Source: Solibacillus sp040274725 (lineage in GTDB: Bacteria > Bacillota > Bacilli > Bacillales_A > Planococcaceae). From it: a stretch of DNA of 64,000 nucleotides. The notes beneath the pieces were generated by a model. That model had not been told where the DNA came from. It searched no databases and saw only the letters and a list, made by a program, of their open reading frames with translations. Location of the stretch: the NCBI GenBank assembly GCA_040274725.1, contig JBEMAQ010000001.1, positions 372,001 to 436,000 on the forward strand, written 5' to 3'. The position numbers and the translations under genes are program-made. Positions 62,323-64,000 of this stretch are shown piece by piece. The first letter of the stretch is position 1, and every line of letters begins with the position of its first letter.

Positions 62323-63207
62323 TTAGTTACCTTTAACTTGGCTCATTACTTCTTCAGCGAAGTTATCTTCTTTTTTCTCGATACCTTCACCTACAGCATA
62401 ACGAGTAAAGCCAGTTACTGTACCGCCAGTAGACTCTACGAAAGTACGTACTTTTTGGTCAGAGTTTTTAACGAAAGTTTGGTCTAAAAGACAGATGTCT
62501 TCGAAGTATTTACCAAGACGGCCTTCTACCATTTTCGCTACGATGTTTTCTGGTTTACCTTCATTTAACGCTTGCTCAGTTAATACTTTGCGCTCGTGTT
62601 CTACTTCTTCAGCAGAAACTTCGTCACGAGAAACGTAAGTTGGGTTGATTGCAGCGATGTGCATTGCGATATCTTTTGCAGCAGCAGCGTCAGTAGTACC
62701 TTCAAGAACTACTAATACACCAATACGTCCGCCCATGTGTAAGTATGCACCAAATGCATCTGCATCTGTTTTTGTTTTGATTTCGAAACGACGTAAGTTG
62801 ATTTTTTCACCAATTGTCGCGATTGCAGTAGAAATGTAGTCAGCAACTTTTACATCACCGATTGTAGTTTCTAAAGCAGCTTCAACTGATGCTGGTTTAG
62901 CAGCTAAAAGATGTGCAGCTAACTCTTCAACTAATGCTACGAATTTATCGTTTTTAGAAACGAAGTCTGTTTCAGCATTGATTTCAACTAAGATTGCTTC
63001 GTTACCGTTTTCTAAAATGTAAGTAGTACCTTCAGCAGCGATACGGTCCGCTTTTTTACCTGCAGCAGCTAAACCTTTTTCACGTAAGAAGTCGATTGCC
63101 GCTTCCATGTTACCTTCAGTTTGTACTAATGCTTTTTTGCAGTCCATCATACCTGCGCCTGTTTTTTCACGTAATTCTTTTACCATTTGAGCAGTAATTG
63201 TTGCCAT
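62323..63207 (-). CDS. tsf: Elongation factor Ts
   Basis: Nucleotide exchange factor for EF-Tu, 294 residues. N-terminal UBA-like part AQMVKELREKTGAGMMDCKKAL (6-27), then the TDFVSKND motif (about 80) and two EF-Ts core repeats. AAGGAGG precedes the ATG. Lies after rpsB as in nearly all bacteria. Confidence 0.98.
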   Translation of the reverse strand: MATITAQMVKELREKTGAGMMDCKKALVQTEGNMEAAIDFLREKGLAAAGKKADRIAAEGTTYILENGNEAILVEINAETDFVSKNDKFVALVEELAAHLLAAKPASVEAALETTIGDVKVADYISTAIATIGEKINLRRFEIKTKTDADAFGAYLHMGGRIGVLVVLEGTTDAAAAKDIAMHIAAINPTYVSRDEVSAEEVEHERKVLTEQALNEGKPENIVAKMVEGRLGKYFEDICLLDQTFVKNSDQKVRTFVESTGGTVTGFTRYAVGEGIEKKEDNFAEEVMSQVKGN

Positions 63208-63232
63208 TGTGAGTTTCCTCCTTAGAATGTTT

Positions 63233-63276
63233 GTAGCAGCTGCTACGTCATGAAATAGAATGTATGCAAAGCATAC
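63233..63276 (-). repeat. Two palindromes in the rpsB-tsf gap
   Basis: GTAGCAGCTGCTAC (63233-63246), a perfect 14-base palindrome, and GTATGC-AAA-GCATAC (63262-63276), both in the tsf leader region about 25-70 bases before the tsf ATG. Confidence 0.5.
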
Positions 63277-63339
63277 GTTTATTAAAGATATTCTACACTA
63301 CATAAAGTAGGTAAGAATACTTAAATGCTTTTCTCAAAA

Positions 63340-63375
63340 AAAGGTGATAAGAGGTTTCATCCACTTATCACCTTT
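63340..63375 (-). terminator. Terminator between rpsB and tsf
   Basis: Perfect 12-bp stem AAAGGTGATAAG / CTTATCACCTTT, 12-base loop, followed by a seven-base T-run on the minus strand. It probably attenuates rather than blocks tsf transcription. Confidence 0.85.
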
Positions 63376-63387
63376 CGTAGTGGCGAA

Positions 63388-64000
63388 TTACTCTGCAGAT
63401 TGTTCTGCTGGAGCTTCTTCTTCACCTTGTTTAGCTTCTAATAAAGCGTCAGCCATTTTCGCAGTTAATAATTTAACCGCGCGGATAGCATCGTCGTTTG
63501 CAGGGATTACGTAATCGATTTCATCTGGATCACAGTTAGTGTCTACGATACCAACTAGAGGGATGTTTAATTTGATTGCTTCTGCAACTGCGATACGCTC
63601 TTTACGAGGGTCTACTACGAACATTACGTCCGGAATAGCTTTCATATCACGGATACCGCCTAAGAATTTAACTAAGCGCTCGTGTTCTTTTTTAAGTTGG
63701 ATAACTTCTTTCTTAGGAAGTACAGCGAAAGTGCCATCTTCTTCCATTTTTTCGATGTTTTTCATGCGTTGTACACGCTTTTGAATAGTACCGAAGTTAG
63801 TTAATGTACCACCTAACCAACGTTGGTTGATGTAGTAGTTACCAGAACGTTCTGCTTCTTCTTTGATCGCTTCTTGTGCTTGTTTTTTCGTACCAACGAA
63901 TAAAACTTTACCACCGTCTTGACCAACTTGACGCATGAAACCGTAAGCTTCTTCTAATTTTTTAACCGTTTTTTGTAAATCGATAATGTAGATACCGTTA
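63388..64000 (-). CDS. rpsB: Ribosomal protein S2 (partial, 5' end outside window)
   Basis: The frame is open to the window edge; 204 residues are visible, starting inside the conserved NGIYIIDLQKTVKKLEEAYGF segment. Motifs VLFVGTKKQAQEAI, NQRWLGGTLTNF and PDVMFVVDPRKERIAVAEA are present, as is the acidic C-terminal tail. An internal ATG at 63936 is not the real start because the conserved sequence continues upstream. About 35 N-terminal residues are missing. Confidence 0.97.
   Translation of the reverse strand, partial: NGIYIIDLQKTVKKLEEAYGFMRQVGQDGGKVLFVGTKKQAQEAIKEEAERSGNYYINQRWLGGTLTNFGTIQKRVQRMKNIEKMEEDGTFAVLPKKEVIQLKKEHERLVKFLGGIRDMKAIPDVMFVVDPRKERIAVAEAIKLNIPLVGIVDTNCDPDEIDYVIPANDDAIRAVKLLTAKMADALLEAKQGEEEAPAEQSAE

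Noticed and set aside
1..64000. CRISPR array, tRNA/rRNA genes, insertion sequences or prophage
   Set aside because: No regularly spaced repeats, no cloverleaf or rRNA sequence and no transposase or integrase reading frame seen on either strand.

Overview
The window looks like chromosomal DNA of a spore-forming, low-to-mid GC Gram-positive of the order Bacillales, most likely the Lysinibacillus/Solibacillus branch (Planococcaceae/Caryophanaceae). The reasons are Bacillus-type synteny, sporulation genes (dpaA, dpaB, ymxH, spoIIIE), PolC-type DNA polymerase III, RNases Y and J2, and an S-layer-type protein with three SLH domains. The genus is an inference from gene content. Nearly every gene is on the minus strand, so transcription runs from high to low coordinates. 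The one exception is a plus-strand ABC transporter operon at 35.2-38.3 kb. No tRNA, rRNA, CRISPR array, transposase or prophage gene was seen.

Layout. (1) 0-10 kb is a surface-polysaccharide and cell-wall region: a partial undecaprenyl-phosphate sugar transferase, ugd, galU, an LCP ligase, ymdB, a tyrosine-phosphatase/BY-kinase/modulator trio (ywqE, ywqD, ywqC type), an uncharacterised membrane-anchored protein and an SLH-domain surface protein. (2) 10-21 kb is a conserved block: rny, recA (with LexA-like box), cinA, pgsA, rodZ, ymfK, ymfJ, ymfI, ymfH, ymfF. (3) 21-29 kb holds a nucleoside-type BMP/ABC import operon behind the GntR regulator ymfC, then spoIIIE. (4) 29-35 kb holds rnjB, dapA, asd and the dipicolinate synthase genes dpaB/dpaA behind ymxH, with a sigma-K-like promoter. 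(5) 35-38 kb is the YtrA-type GntR/ABC-2 operon, inserted between ymxH and mlpA. (6) 38-50 kb is the translation/RNA block mlpA, pnp, rpsO, ribF, truB, rbfA, ylxP, infB, ylxQ, ylxR, nusA, rimP. (7) 50-64 kb is polC, proS, rseP, dxr, cdsA, uppS, frr, pyrH, tsf and a partial rpsB.

The genes fit together functionally. GalU and Ugd make UDP-glucose and UDP-glucuronate for a polymer started by the sugar transferase, controlled by the YwqCDE-type phospho-relay and probably attached by the LCP protein. Asd and DapA supply dihydrodipicolinate, which DpaA/DpaB convert to spore dipicolinate. Dxr, UppS and CdsA supply isoprenoid carrier lipid and CDP-diacylglycerol, which PgsA then uses.

Most of the window is ordinary core genome. 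I did not find a clear novel defence or biosynthetic system. The points worth a second look are the inserted ABC operon with its palindromic operator, the SLH protein with its uncharacterised neighbour, a 38-base intergenic repeat present twice, several structured leaders or hairpin arrays (pnp-mlpA, rimP, rpsO, uppS, upstream of rnjB), a C-rich G-free transcript segment before galU, and promoter/operator arrangements that can be read directly. Many predicted reading frames carry spurious N-terminal extensions; starts here were chosen by Shine-Dalgarno position and homologue ends.
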